Of a stretch of 64,000 nucleotides of DNA, positions 1 to 7,784 are shown one piece after another. Both the position numbers and the translations under genes were made by a program. Source of the DNA: Christiangramia aestuarii (GTDB taxonomy: Bacteria; Bacteroidota; Bacteroidia; Flavobacteriales; Flavobacteriaceae). The DNA is taken from assembly GCF_009735585.1 (NCBI RefSeq), contig NZ_VJVW01000001.1:1-64000 (forward strand), read 5' to 3'. Position 1 is the stretch's first letter; every line of letters starts with the position of its first letter. Under the pieces are notes generated by a model. The model searched no databases, had not been told where the DNA came from, and worked only from the letters and a program-made list of their open reading frames with translations.

Positions 1-2018
1 CCAATGTTACCGTCTATGATAAAGTACCTCCTACCGTATTAACCCAGGATATCGATGTGTACCTCGATGCTAATGGACAGGCCACTATTACTCCGGCGGA
101 GATCGACAATAATTCTTCCGACAATTGTGGAATTACCAGTTACTCATTGGATATTGACTCTTTTGGTTGTAATGATATTGCCAGTAACCCGGTCGTGGTG
201 ACTCTGACCGTTACCGATGTCAATGGCAATAGTGATTCCGCAACGGCGAATGTTACCGTCCATGATGATGTAGCTCCAGACATAGCCTGTATTTCGGTTC
301 AGGAACACTATGTTGATCCATATCAAAATTATTACACCGTTCAAGGCACTGAATTTGACGCTACCGCTACCGATGCCTGTGGTATTGGCTCCCTCACCTA
401 CTCTGGCGGAATAACTAATACCGCCGGAACCAGTATGGATGGAGTCCAGCTTGAATTAGGTGTGAATACCATGACCTGGACTGCAATCGATGTAAATACC
501 AATTCGTCTGATTGTACAACTTCTGTAACCATAAAAAAGAGACCAACCACTCTTACTTATAATGGTGACGCTCAGGAGCAATATTCTGATAATGTAAGCC
601 TTTCAGCCACCTTATTAGATGATGTATCCGGAATTGGAATTATAGGTAAGATCATTAAATTTACAATTGGCTCTCAATCTACAACTGCGGTAACCGATGC
701 AAACGGATTGGCTTCAGCCAACCTGAAATTAACCCAGGATCCGGCTAATACCTATACCGTTGAAGCCGATTTCCTGGAAGACGCAAGTTATTTAGGAAGC
801 ACTGAGTCTGATGCCTTCGATATCACCCAGGAAAACGCAATGGTAGCCTATACTGGTCAGTCCTTACAGGCAACGCCAACCGCAAGAGATACCGAGGCAT
901 GGGTAGTATTGAGCGCTAATATCCAGGATATAACAGCGAATTCAACATATACTTTATACGATGCCTTTGAAGGAGATATCAGGAATGCTAAGATAAAATT
1001 TAGTGTTGATGAAACCTCCTTCGACTCGGGATGGCTACCAGTAACCGATCTAATTGATCCTTCTGACTCAAAGACAGCAAGAGTTAGCTACGATTGGCTG
1101 GCCCAGATAAGCGGTAATAATACTTCTGAATCCTTTACAGTTAGGATATTAGTTGATAATGGTTATTATCTTGCGGAAGATGAAACAGTAGTCACCGTTT
1201 ATATACCGACTGGTGACTTTATTACTGGAGGTGGACATATACTACCTGATGCTTCAGCAGGAGAGTATGCGTCTACGCCGGGCTTGAAAACAAACTTTGG
1301 TTTTAATGTAAAATATAACAAGAAAGGAACCAAGCTCAAAGGTCATATGAACGTGATCTTCAGACGCCTGGAATCAGACGGATCTGTTCGTAAGTACCAA
1401 ATCAAAAGTAATGCGGTTCAGTCCTTAGGAGTAGATGTTTCAGATCCTGATGCCCAGGTGGCGACATTTATCACCAAATCCAATCTAACAGATATTACCG
1501 ATCCTTTAAATCCAGTTTCACTTGGCGGAAACCTGATACTGAAGGTTGACATGACCGACAGAGGCGAGCCTGGCACAGATGACTCAATATCATTTACGCT
1601 AACCGACGGTAACACAGGTGAATTGTTGTATTCCAGCAACTGGACCGGTATCGCTAGTGAAGAAATGGATCTTTCTGGAGGTAACCTTGTGGTCCATAGC
1701 GGATTTAGCCTGGCCGACGAATCTGGTAATACCGAGTTAAATTCAACCTCAACAATGAGGCTGGATCAGGAAACAAGTCTGGACTTTTCGGTAGCGCCAA
1801 ATCCAAGCGAAAATTATTTTACGGTTAAAGTAATAACCGAAAATGTAAAAAATCGAGTATATTTAATGGTATTCAGTTATTCAGGAAGCCTGATTTATGA
1901 AACAAGTGGTAAACCTACAGATGATTTCACCTTTGGAGATAGGTTTGAAGCGGCAACTTACATTGTTAAGATTTCACAAGGTATACAAACAGCTGAAAAG
2001 GTAATAATCAAGAAATAG
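1..2018 (+). CDS. T9SS-exported multi-repeat surface protein, 3' part
   Basis: The reading frame is open from position 3 to the stop at 2018 (671 visible codons), so the gene begins before the window and any start inside it is artificial. The first ~90 visible residues are an HYR/Ig-like module of the kind that occurs in tandem in flavobacterial adhesins, with the signatures SDNCGI, VTDVNGNSDSATANVTV and a DDVAP linker. Two further Ig-like blocks follow. About bases 1210-1700 encode a domain beginning FITGGGHI that resembles the post-COAP/big-adhesin C-terminal modules. The last ~80 residues match a type A T9SS sorting domain (VAPNPSENYF near the start, a TYIVKIS strand, a final EKVIIKK). The protein is therefore probably exported through the outer membrane by the Por/T9SS system and anchored or released at the surface. 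Adhesion is inferred from the architecture; the ligand is unknown. Confidence 0.85.
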   Translation, partial: NVTVYDKVPPTVLTQDIDVYLDANGQATITPAEIDNNSSDNCGITSYSLDIDSFGCNDIASNPVVVTLTVTDVNGNSDSATANVTVHDDVAPDIACISVQEHYVDPYQNYYTVQGTEFDATATDACGIGSLTYSGGITNTAGTSMDGVQLELGVNTMTWTAIDVNTNSSDCTTSVTIKKRPTTLTYNGDAQEQYSDNVSLSATLLDDVSGIGIIGKIIKFTIGSQSTTAVTDANGLASANLKLTQDPANTYTVEADFLEDASYLGSTESDAFDITQENAMVAYTGQSLQATPTARDTEAWVVLSANIQDITANSTYTLYDAFEGDIRNAKIKFSVDETSFDSGWLPVTDLIDPSDSKTARVSYDWLAQISGNNTSESFTVRILVDNGYYLAEDETVVTVYIPTGDFITGGGHILPDASAGEYASTPGLKTNFGFNVKYNKKGTKLKGHMNVIFRRLESDGSVRKYQIKSNAVQSLGVDVSDPDAQVATFITKSNLTDITDPLNPVSLGGNLILKVDMTDRGEPGTDDSISFTLTDGNTGELLYSSNWTGIASEEMDLSGGNLVVHSGFSLADESGNTELNSTSTMRLDQETSLDFSVAPNPSENYFTVKVITENVKNRVYLMVFSYSGSLIYETSGKPTDDFTFGDRFEAATYIVKISQGIQTAEKVIIKK

Positions 2019-2411
2019 CATACGCCATTCGTTAATAAATAAATGTTTAAACTCTTGTACCTATTTTAATGAATATCTCAATGTTCAATCTTTAATACAC
2101 CAAAATACTATTATTTAGAATTTTGATAACTTTTCATGTTTTGTAACGTAAGCTCGGTGAGAGATTAGTGGTGAATTTATTATTTTAGTTTTCAAAATTA
2201 GATTTGCTAATTTCCGTGTGAATTCCCGAGGCCTTTTGTACCTAAAATACTCACAACCCCCATGAATAAGGGAAAACTTATTTCTGTATTGGGAAATAAT
2301 CTGTATTGAATGTGATTTCTTCAAAAAGTTTCCTTGATAACTAAACCTTTTCGCTTGAGAGAAAATTACTCAAGATTTCTAAACTTTGTAAATTGACTAA
2401 AAATAACAAAG
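2019..2411. other. Intergenic region, 393 bp
   Basis: AT-rich spacer with no convincing gene. A 69-codon open frame exists on the minus strand (2115-2324) whose translation is basic and has no domain I recognise. It may be the trace of a dispersed intergenic element rather than a gene. A possible flavobacterial promoter for the next gene is TTG at 2355-2357 and TAAACTTTG at 2380-2388, 22 bp apart. Its -7 element has one extra base compared with TAnnTTTG. Confidence 0.4.
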
Positions 2412-2807
2412 ATGAAAGTAAGCCTTATCAGTATTCCGGTGAGGGACCAAGAGAAAGCTGCAAAATTTTATACCGAAAAATTAGGCTTCGTAATAAATAA
2501 AGATACTCCATTAGGTGGTGGAAACAGATGGTTAACACTAGTTTCACCGGAATGGCAGGATGGACCAGAAGTTTTATTGGAACCAGCACCTAATCATTTT
2601 GAACCTTCGAAAGTATATCAAGATGCCTTATTTGAAGCAGGTATTCCGTATACCCAATTTGACGTTGATAGTGTTGATGCCGAATTTGACAGGCTTAGCA
2701 AGCTTGGTGTTGAGTTTAGCGTAAAACCCACTGTAATGGATACGGTGAAGTTTGCTATTTTCAACGACACTTGTGGGAATCACATTCAAATTGTAGAAGA
2801 CCTGTAA
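2412..2807 (+). CDS. VOC family protein (glyoxalase/bleomycin-resistance fold)
   Basis: This 131-residue protein has the length of a single-unit vicinal oxygen chelate protein. It opens with VSLISIPVRDQEKAAKFYTE and contains LGFVINKDTPLGGGNRWLTL, the usual first beta-alpha-beta-beta-beta half. It ends with GNHIQIVEDL, the strand that normally carries the metal-binding acidic residue. The family includes glyoxalase I, extradiol dioxygenases and antibiotic-binding proteins, so the substrate cannot be named. A second VOC gene lies 148 bp downstream on the same strand, but the two are clearly diverged and are not a recent tandem copy. Confidence 0.85.
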   Translation: MKVSLISIPVRDQEKAAKFYTEKLGFVINKDTPLGGGNRWLTLVSPEWQDGPEVLLEPAPNHFEPSKVYQDALFEAGIPYTQFDVDSVDAEFDRLSKLGVEFSVKPTVMDTVKFAIFNDTCGNHIQIVEDL

Positions 2808-2955
2808 TTAAAAATTGGTGGCCATCTACACCTATGACCAAAATACGGCAGCCTTAGAAGGAGATTATTAACTAGATAACAAATCAATACCAGGCTTTCA
2901 TCCCTATGTTTTAATACTTAAAATAATCGAGGCCTTTTGGCATTAAATCTTGAGC

Positions 2956-3369
2956 ATGGAAAAAAATGAGAGTAACCCCTTTGAAGAATCAGCACTTACT
3001 ACAATTCTTGTGGTTTCAGATCTGGCAAAATCTAAAGATTTTTACATCAATATTCTAGGAGCAAAAATTTTTCGGGAATATGGAGGTGATTCCCTGGTTC
3101 TTGAGTTTTTAGGCAATTGGATTTTACTTGTTACTCCAGGAGGACCAACAGAAGATAAACCGGAAACTCAATTTGTAGCTCCGGAAAATAAGAATAGGGT
3201 AAGCCATTCCTACACAATTCGAGTAAAAGACTGCAATAAGTCCTACCAAATATTAATGAAAAGAGGTGCTGATTTTATTACCCCACCATTTACCCGTGGA
3301 GCGGAGACCAGGTGCTTTTTCCGGGATCCTGATGATCATTTATTTGAAATAAGTGAATTTAGAGGATGA
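2956..3369 (+). CDS. VOC family protein
   Basis: A 137-residue glyoxalase-fold protein. The ATG at 2956 is preferred over an in-frame TTG two codons upstream. The N-terminal half shows TTILVVSDLAKSKDFYINIL followed by GAKIFREYGGDSLVLEFLGN. The C-terminal half carries FFRDPDDHLFEISEF, the typical DPDGN-like end of VOC proteins that contributes the last metal ligand (the Glu of FEISEF). It follows another VOC gene but a 148-bp gap argues for separate expression. No specific substrate can be assigned. Confidence 0.85.
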   Translation: MEKNESNPFEESALTTILVVSDLAKSKDFYINILGAKIFREYGGDSLVLEFLGNWILLVTPGGPTEDKPETQFVAPENKNRVSHSYTIRVKDCNKSYQILMKRGADFITPPFTRGAETRCFFRDPDDHLFEISEFRG

Positions 3370-3763
3370 AGTAAGAATCTAGTATCAAAACATTTCTTTG
3401 TTATAATGGTGCTCTCGAATATTATTTAATCTTAGGAATTTATCTCATCTTTAGCCGATAAGGTCATGCCTATTTAAGACTTTATATGGAACTGTATTGA
3501 TTAATTCATTTTATCCTGATAATGACGACTAATCTCAATAGGAAAAGGCAAGGCATAATTTTCAAAGGATAATACAGAATATCTTCTTCCCCTATTTGCT
3601 CAAGTATTTAGTATAAATGGCCCGTCCCACTAAACCATTTTTTCCTGCAATTTTAGAGTCATCAACTCCCCTGCTTTATGCTCAATTTGTCCTGAAATTC
3701 CGTAACTTGTTAGGTCCCATTTCGAAGAAAATGAAAAAATAATATTCTAAGCAAGATGCAAGG
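3370..3763. other. Intergenic region, 394 bp
   Basis: AT-rich spacer upstream of the AraC-type regulator. I see no ORF, strong hairpin or repeat in it. It should hold the promoter of the gene at 3764, but no clear TAnnTTTG element stands out. Confidence 0.4.
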
Positions 3764-5716
3764 ATGGGCGGCCAACAATCCATAGATGAAAAGTTTATTC
3801 AAAGACTAACCGAGATCCTTGAAGCCAATCTGGAAAAAGAACATTTTGGGGTAAGAGAGTTGGCGGCTGCCGCGGGAGTAAGCCGCTCCCAATTACATAG
3901 AAAACTAAAGTCCATCAATGGGCAATCCACCAGCCAGTTTATCAGGGAGTTCAGATTGAAAAAGGCAATGGAAATGTTACAGGATAATGTGGCCACAGCT
4001 TCTGAAATTGCCTATAAGGTTGGATTTGGCAGTCCTACTTATTTTAATACCTGTTTTCATCAATATTTTGGATATCCTCCCGGAGAAGTTAAATTCAGAA
4101 ATCCTGAGCATGATGAAAGTAGTGAAGTAATTCAAACTTCTTCCAAAACACCTGCGACTTCCTCCCCAAAAAAAAGCAAACACCAAATATATCTCATCGC
4201 CATCTTGATTTTTTTCTTACTTGCGAGCCTGGGTTGGTACAAATATATAGACTCAAAAAATGAAGATTTAAATACCATGGAAATGCCTTTGGATGAAAAC
4301 GACAATTCCATTGCTGTTCTGCCTTTTAAAAACATGACCGGCAGCCGTGAGAATGAAGCCTTTTGTGATGGCATGACCGCTGCCATCATCTCGAGATTAT
4401 CAAAAATCAGAAGCATTAACAAGGTTATTTCGCTTACTTCGATGATGAATTATAAAGGCAAAGAAAAGACCATAACCGAGATCGCAGATGAACTTGAAGT
4501 TCGTTATATACTGGAATCGGGATTTCAGAAGTCAGGAAATTCAATTAAAATGAATCTGCAACTGATCGATGGCCAGTCAGACCAACTATTCTGGTCTCAG
4601 GAATATACGGGTACTTATGATTCGATATTTAAGGTACAGGCCCAGGTAGCCGAAATGGTGGCCAAAAAAATGGATGTCAATATTACAAAAGAGGAACAGG
4701 CAGAAATACAACGAGCAATGACCCAAAATATGGAAGCATATAATAGTTACCTGCAGGGCGTTTATATAATGTCTGACTATTCATCCAAGAGTTTTGAAGC
4801 TTCAAGAAAATATTTTAAAAAGGCCATTCAACTTGACTCCACTTTTGCTGAAGCTTATGTACAACTGGCATGGAACTATTCCACTATGGGGACCTGGTTT
4901 GGCGATATGAGTAAACAAAAAGCAGATAGTTTGGCAGCTCCATATCTTGAGAAAGCTATTGAACTGGAACCCGATAATACAAGTTTAATTGTTACGCTTG
5001 CTGAGCAGGAATTTTATAAATGGAATTTTGAGGCGGCCGATTCCTTATTGACCGAGTATCGAAAAAAGGTAGGTGAGAATTTCTTTTCAGATTTTCTGAA
5101 TTTGATGCTAGGACAATATGATGAGGTAATTGAAAGCGAAAATAATAGACTTAAAGAAAATCGCTGGCCTTTAATTAGAGATTGGCCAGTGGTTTATGCT
5201 TATTATCACCAAGGAGAAATAGATTCCACATTAAATATTATGCAGCAAGGATTTCTACTATCTCCTACCTCAGAACCAATTTACGACCATTTTGGTAATA
5301 TATATCTGGCATTAAAAGATTACCATAAGGCCAGAGATATACTGGAAACAGGATTACAACTCTCTGGTAAACGCTATGCCTCCATGGTAATTCACCTGGC
5401 TATTGTCTATCATTACCTTGATAATAAAGAAAAGTCCCAAGAATATTTAAACGAGGTTATTGAAAGGGCCAATCATGGGGAGCCTGAAATTAACGTCTTT
5501 GTAGCACATTACTATGCGCGTCTGGGAAATAGCGATAAAGCCTTTTACTGGCTGGAGAGAGCATATAAGAATCACGAGGTGGACCTAATTTGGTTAAAAA
5601 CCGATCCAAATTTGCTGATGCTTCAGGAGGACCCCAGGTACAGAGTTTTATGTGAAAAGATTGGTTTTCCAGATTGTCAATATAATCTCGAAAGAAAATT
5701 TGATCTTAAAAACTAG
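3764..5716 (+). CDS. AraC-type HTH membrane regulator with TolB-like and TPR domains
   Basis: The 650-residue protein combines three parts. Residues ~9-110 are an AraC/HTH_18 DNA-binding domain, with the two helix-turn-helices visible at FGVRELAAAAGVSRSQLHRK and ATASEIAYKVGFGSPTYF. Residues ~141-160 form one hydrophobic membrane helix. The remainder begins NSIAVLPFKNMTGSRENEAF, the TolB/FlgO-like domain often fused to adenylate cyclases and winged-helix regulators, and continues into TPR repeats to the end. This architecture is common in Bacteroidota: DNA binding on the cytoplasmic side and a periplasmic tetratricopeptide part that may sense a ligand. The gene stands alone, so its target is unknown; autoregulation or control of the neighbouring genes is only a guess. 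Confidence 0.85.
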   Translation: MGGQQSIDEKFIQRLTEILEANLEKEHFGVRELAAAAGVSRSQLHRKLKSINGQSTSQFIREFRLKKAMEMLQDNVATASEIAYKVGFGSPTYFNTCFHQYFGYPPGEVKFRNPEHDESSEVIQTSSKTPATSSPKKSKHQIYLIAILIFFLLASLGWYKYIDSKNEDLNTMEMPLDENDNSIAVLPFKNMTGSRENEAFCDGMTAAIISRLSKIRSINKVISLTSMMNYKGKEKTITEIADELEVRYILESGFQKSGNSIKMNLQLIDGQSDQLFWSQEYTGTYDSIFKVQAQVAEMVAKKMDVNITKEEQAEIQRAMTQNMEAYNSYLQGVYIMSDYSSKSFEASRKYFKKAIQLDSTFAEAYVQLAWNYSTMGTWFGDMSKQKADSLAAPYLEKAIELEPDNTSLIVTLAEQEFYKWNFEAADSLLTEYRKKVGENFFSDFLNLMLGQYDEVIESENNRLKENRWPLIRDWPVVYAYYHQGEIDSTLNIMQQGFLLSPTSEPIYDHFGNIYLALKDYHKARDILETGLQLSGKRYASMVIHLAIVYHYLDNKEKSQEYLNEVIERANHGEPEINVFVAHYYARLGNSDKAFYWLERAYKNHEVDLIWLKTDPNLLMLQEDPRYRVLCEKIGFPDCQYNLERKFDLKN

Positions 5717-5732
5717 TATAAAGCTTTATACT
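5715..5732. terminator. Perfect 18-bp palindrome at the end of the AraC-type gene
   Basis: AGTATAAAGCTTTATACT is perfectly self-complementary, overlaps the last two bases of the TAG stop at 5714-5716 and is followed by TTAA. It may form a hairpin in the 3' end of the mRNA. It is weak as an intrinsic terminator because it is AT-rich and lacks a long T run. Confidence 0.35.
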
Positions 5733-5914
5733 TTAATTGAACTAAACTCCACTCTATTTGCCTAAAATTCAACATAATTGAAAGTCTTTAAATTATGTAC
5801 ACAAGCCTTTAAATAAAACTTTATATCAATAACAACATAGCTGTTAAGTAGTGCTTCCCCCTTTGTAGCATCTTTAACCTATCAATAATCATCAACCTAA
5901 TAAATACATAAGTC

Positions 5915-6451
5915 ATGAAAAAGCTAGTAATTGGTATGTTCGTTTTAGGTCTTACCAGCCTTGGGTTCTCACAAGACACCAATAATGTGAATGAAGAAGT
6001 ACAATTAGAAGCCGTTGAAATTTCTGGTTATAACCTCAACTATCTTGAAAAAGTAGAAGAACCGGGGATCTCAGATGATGTGCGGTCCCTGGAAAGGGAA
6101 GCCGCTGCTTTTGATGTAAAGAGTTTAGATGAATTTGATGGCCGTAAAGAGCTTTACAGCGTTAAGTTCATTGCCACCAATGGATATCTTTTGGCAGATT
6201 ACGACTGGAATGGAAAAATTGTAAAAACTACTGAACGCTACAGGAATATCAATCTTCCAAAAAACCTGGTTAAATCTGTTTTGAATGAATTCCCACAGAG
6301 CCAGTTCTTAAAAGTAGTCTATAACGTGAATTTCGATGCTGAGAGGGCAACCGAAAAAACTTACCGCATCAGGATCATGAATAATGGTAAGAAAAAAAAC
6401 CTGAAAATTAGTTCAGATAGTAATTTCAATAATGTTGTGGTTATGTATTGA
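5915..6451 (+). CDS. Secreted PepSY-like protein
   Basis: A 178-residue protein with a clear signal peptide (MKKLVIGMFVLGLTSLGFSQ, cleavage after SQ). The mature part has a linker with VEISGYNLNYLEKV and then a beta-rich region of about 100 residues with GYLLADYDWNGKIVKTTERY and a later KNLVKSVLNEFPQSQFLKV segment. That helix followed by strands resembles the DUF2874/PepSY-like beta-lactamase-inhibitor-fold proteins of Bacteroidota. It should act in the periplasm. Its role is unknown. It is followed by a strong terminator and looks monocistronic. Confidence 0.7.
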   Translation: MKKLVIGMFVLGLTSLGFSQDTNNVNEEVQLEAVEISGYNLNYLEKVEEPGISDDVRSLEREAAAFDVKSLDEFDGRKELYSVKFIATNGYLLADYDWNGKIVKTTERYRNINLPKNLVKSVLNEFPQSQFLKVVYNVNFDAERATEKTYRIRIMNNGKKKNLKISSDSNFNNVVVMY

Positions 6452-6502
6452 ATGAATTAAAAAATAAGCCAGGCAAAAGATCATGAATCTCTCGCTATAT
6501 TA

Positions 6503-6528
6503 AATGCCGCTTTAATTGCGGCATTTTT
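6503..6528 (+). terminator. Intrinsic terminator
   Basis: AATGCCGC (6503-6510) pairs with GCGGCATT (6518-6525) around a 7-nt loop and is followed by TTT. It ends the transcript of the secreted protein at 5915-6451. Confidence 0.8.
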
Positions 6529-6701
6529 AATTATTTTCTCGCTATTAAACTGCATTTAACAACCTAATAAGGATAAATGATTAGGGGTCATTTCCTGGGC
6601 ATTTAATATAGATAAGCTTATGATCTAAAGTTTTGCCGTAAATTTATTTAAGTCCTTGCATTCTCATCTCGAATTCAGCCTCTTCTTTTAAAAATTCTGA
6701 A

Positions 6702-7337
6702 ATGGAAAATATCCTGATCATCGGTGGTACGGGTAAGACCGGCAGAGAACTGATAAAACAGGCTTTGGAAAAAGACTATTTTGTTACTGCCCTGGTACGC
6801 AGGCCCGAAAAATTGAAAATTGATCATCCCAGGCTTAATATTGAAAAAGGAGACGTACTGATACCAGAAACTTTTGGAAATGCTTTTAAAGGACAGGATG
6901 CGGTATTGTCTGCTTTAGGACACAAAAAATTCATTATAAAAACCAGTATACTCTCTGAAGGAACCAAAAATGTCATCGCCGAGATGAAAAGGCAGCACAT
7001 TAAAAGGTTTATCTGTATCACCTCTTTAGGCATCAATGAAAGCAGATATAAACTGGGACTTTATTATACTCTGTTCGTGATTCCCTTCATTCTCTATTTC
7101 TATTTTTCAGATAAAGCAAAACAGGAAAAGATCATCAAAAAGAGCGGCCTGGATTGGACCATTGTTCGACCCGGACATTTTATTGGCGGAAAAAGAACAG
7201 GTAAATATAAACATGGAGAAGATATAGGGCATTACATTTTAACCAGGGTCATCTCCCGCACAGATGTAGCCGACTTCATGCTGAAACAGATAAATGACAA
7301 CAGTTATTTACATAAAACACCGGGAATAAGTTATTGA
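6702..7337 (+). CDS. Atypical SDR / NAD(P)-binding protein
   Basis: The 211-residue protein starts with ENILIIGGTGKTGRELIKQA, a Rossmann fold with the GGTGKTG glycine motif at residues 8-14, followed by VTALVRRPEKL, the usual NADP-preferring arginines after strand 2. Later ICITSLGINES and SGLDWTIVRPGHFIGG match the NmrA/SDR_a5 type of atypical short-chain dehydrogenase. The YxxxK catalytic pair of classical SDRs is not obvious, as expected for this subgroup. Members act as flavin/biliverdin reductase-like enzymes or as redox sensors. The membrane protein gene downstream starts 40 bp later and may be co-transcribed. Confidence 0.85.
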   Translation: MENILIIGGTGKTGRELIKQALEKDYFVTALVRRPEKLKIDHPRLNIEKGDVLIPETFGNAFKGQDAVLSALGHKKFIIKTSILSEGTKNVIAEMKRQHIKRFICITSLGINESRYKLGLYYTLFVIPFILYFYFSDKAKQEKIIKKSGLDWTIVRPGHFIGGKRTGKYKHGEDIGHYILTRVISRTDVADFMLKQINDNSYLHKTPGISY

Positions 7338-7377
7338 AAAAATATCTTTTGAATTGAAAAGAGGTAACGTAAAAGAA

Positions 7378-7722
7378 ATGAACAATCAAGGTAAACTTCT
7401 AGTGATAAAACTGATCCATACTATCATCTGGATGTTCTTTGTCCTGGTTATCTTCTATATCTTATATTCTGGAGTATTCAACCAAATTACTACCCTTACC
7501 TGGATCGGTATAGGAATGGTCATAGGTGAAGGTATCGTATTATGGATCTTCAATAAGTTTTGTCCTTTAACACTGATTGCCAGAAAATATTCGGACTCTC
7601 TAAAAGACAATTTCGATATCTTCCTTCCCAACTGGCTGGCGAAATACAATAAGCTTATTTTCACTTCGATCTTCCTGGTAGGAATAATTCTGGTAATCCT
7701 TCGGCTAATTCAGAATTCCTGA
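7378..7722 (+). CDS. Small membrane protein, DUF2784-like
   Basis: A protein of 114 residues if translation begins at the ATG at 7378. A TTG eight codons upstream (7354) is in frame but less likely. It has three or four hydrophobic stretches: LIHTIIWMFFVLVIFYILY, LTWIGIGMVIGEGIVLWIF and IFTSIFLVGIILVILRLI. Between the second and third is FNKFCPLTLIARKYSDS, whose CPLT motif resembles the conserved core of DUF2784 membrane proteins. Function unknown. It follows the SDR gene closely on the same strand. Confidence 0.7.
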   Translation: MNNQGKLLVIKLIHTIIWMFFVLVIFYILYSGVFNQITTLTWIGIGMVIGEGIVLWIFNKFCPLTLIARKYSDSLKDNFDIFLPNWLAKYNKLIFTSIFLVGIILVILRLIQNS

Positions 7723-7767
7723 AGTATATTATTAATACAATATCAATCCGGAACTTTCTACCTGACC

Positions 7768-7784
7768 AACCAATTATTGGTTTT
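7768..7784. terminator. Hairpin between convergent genes
   Basis: AACCAAT (7768-7774) and ATTGGTT (7776-7782) form a tight inverted repeat followed by TT on the plus strand. It overlaps the end of the minus-strand oxidoreductase gene and may end the plus-strand transcript of 6702-7722. Confidence 0.45.

Noticed and set aside
2115-2324. Minus-strand 69-codon frame in the first intergenic region
   Set aside because: No promoter, domain or operon partner. It may be a fragment of a dispersed element, but I cannot show this, so it is only mentioned under the intergenic region.
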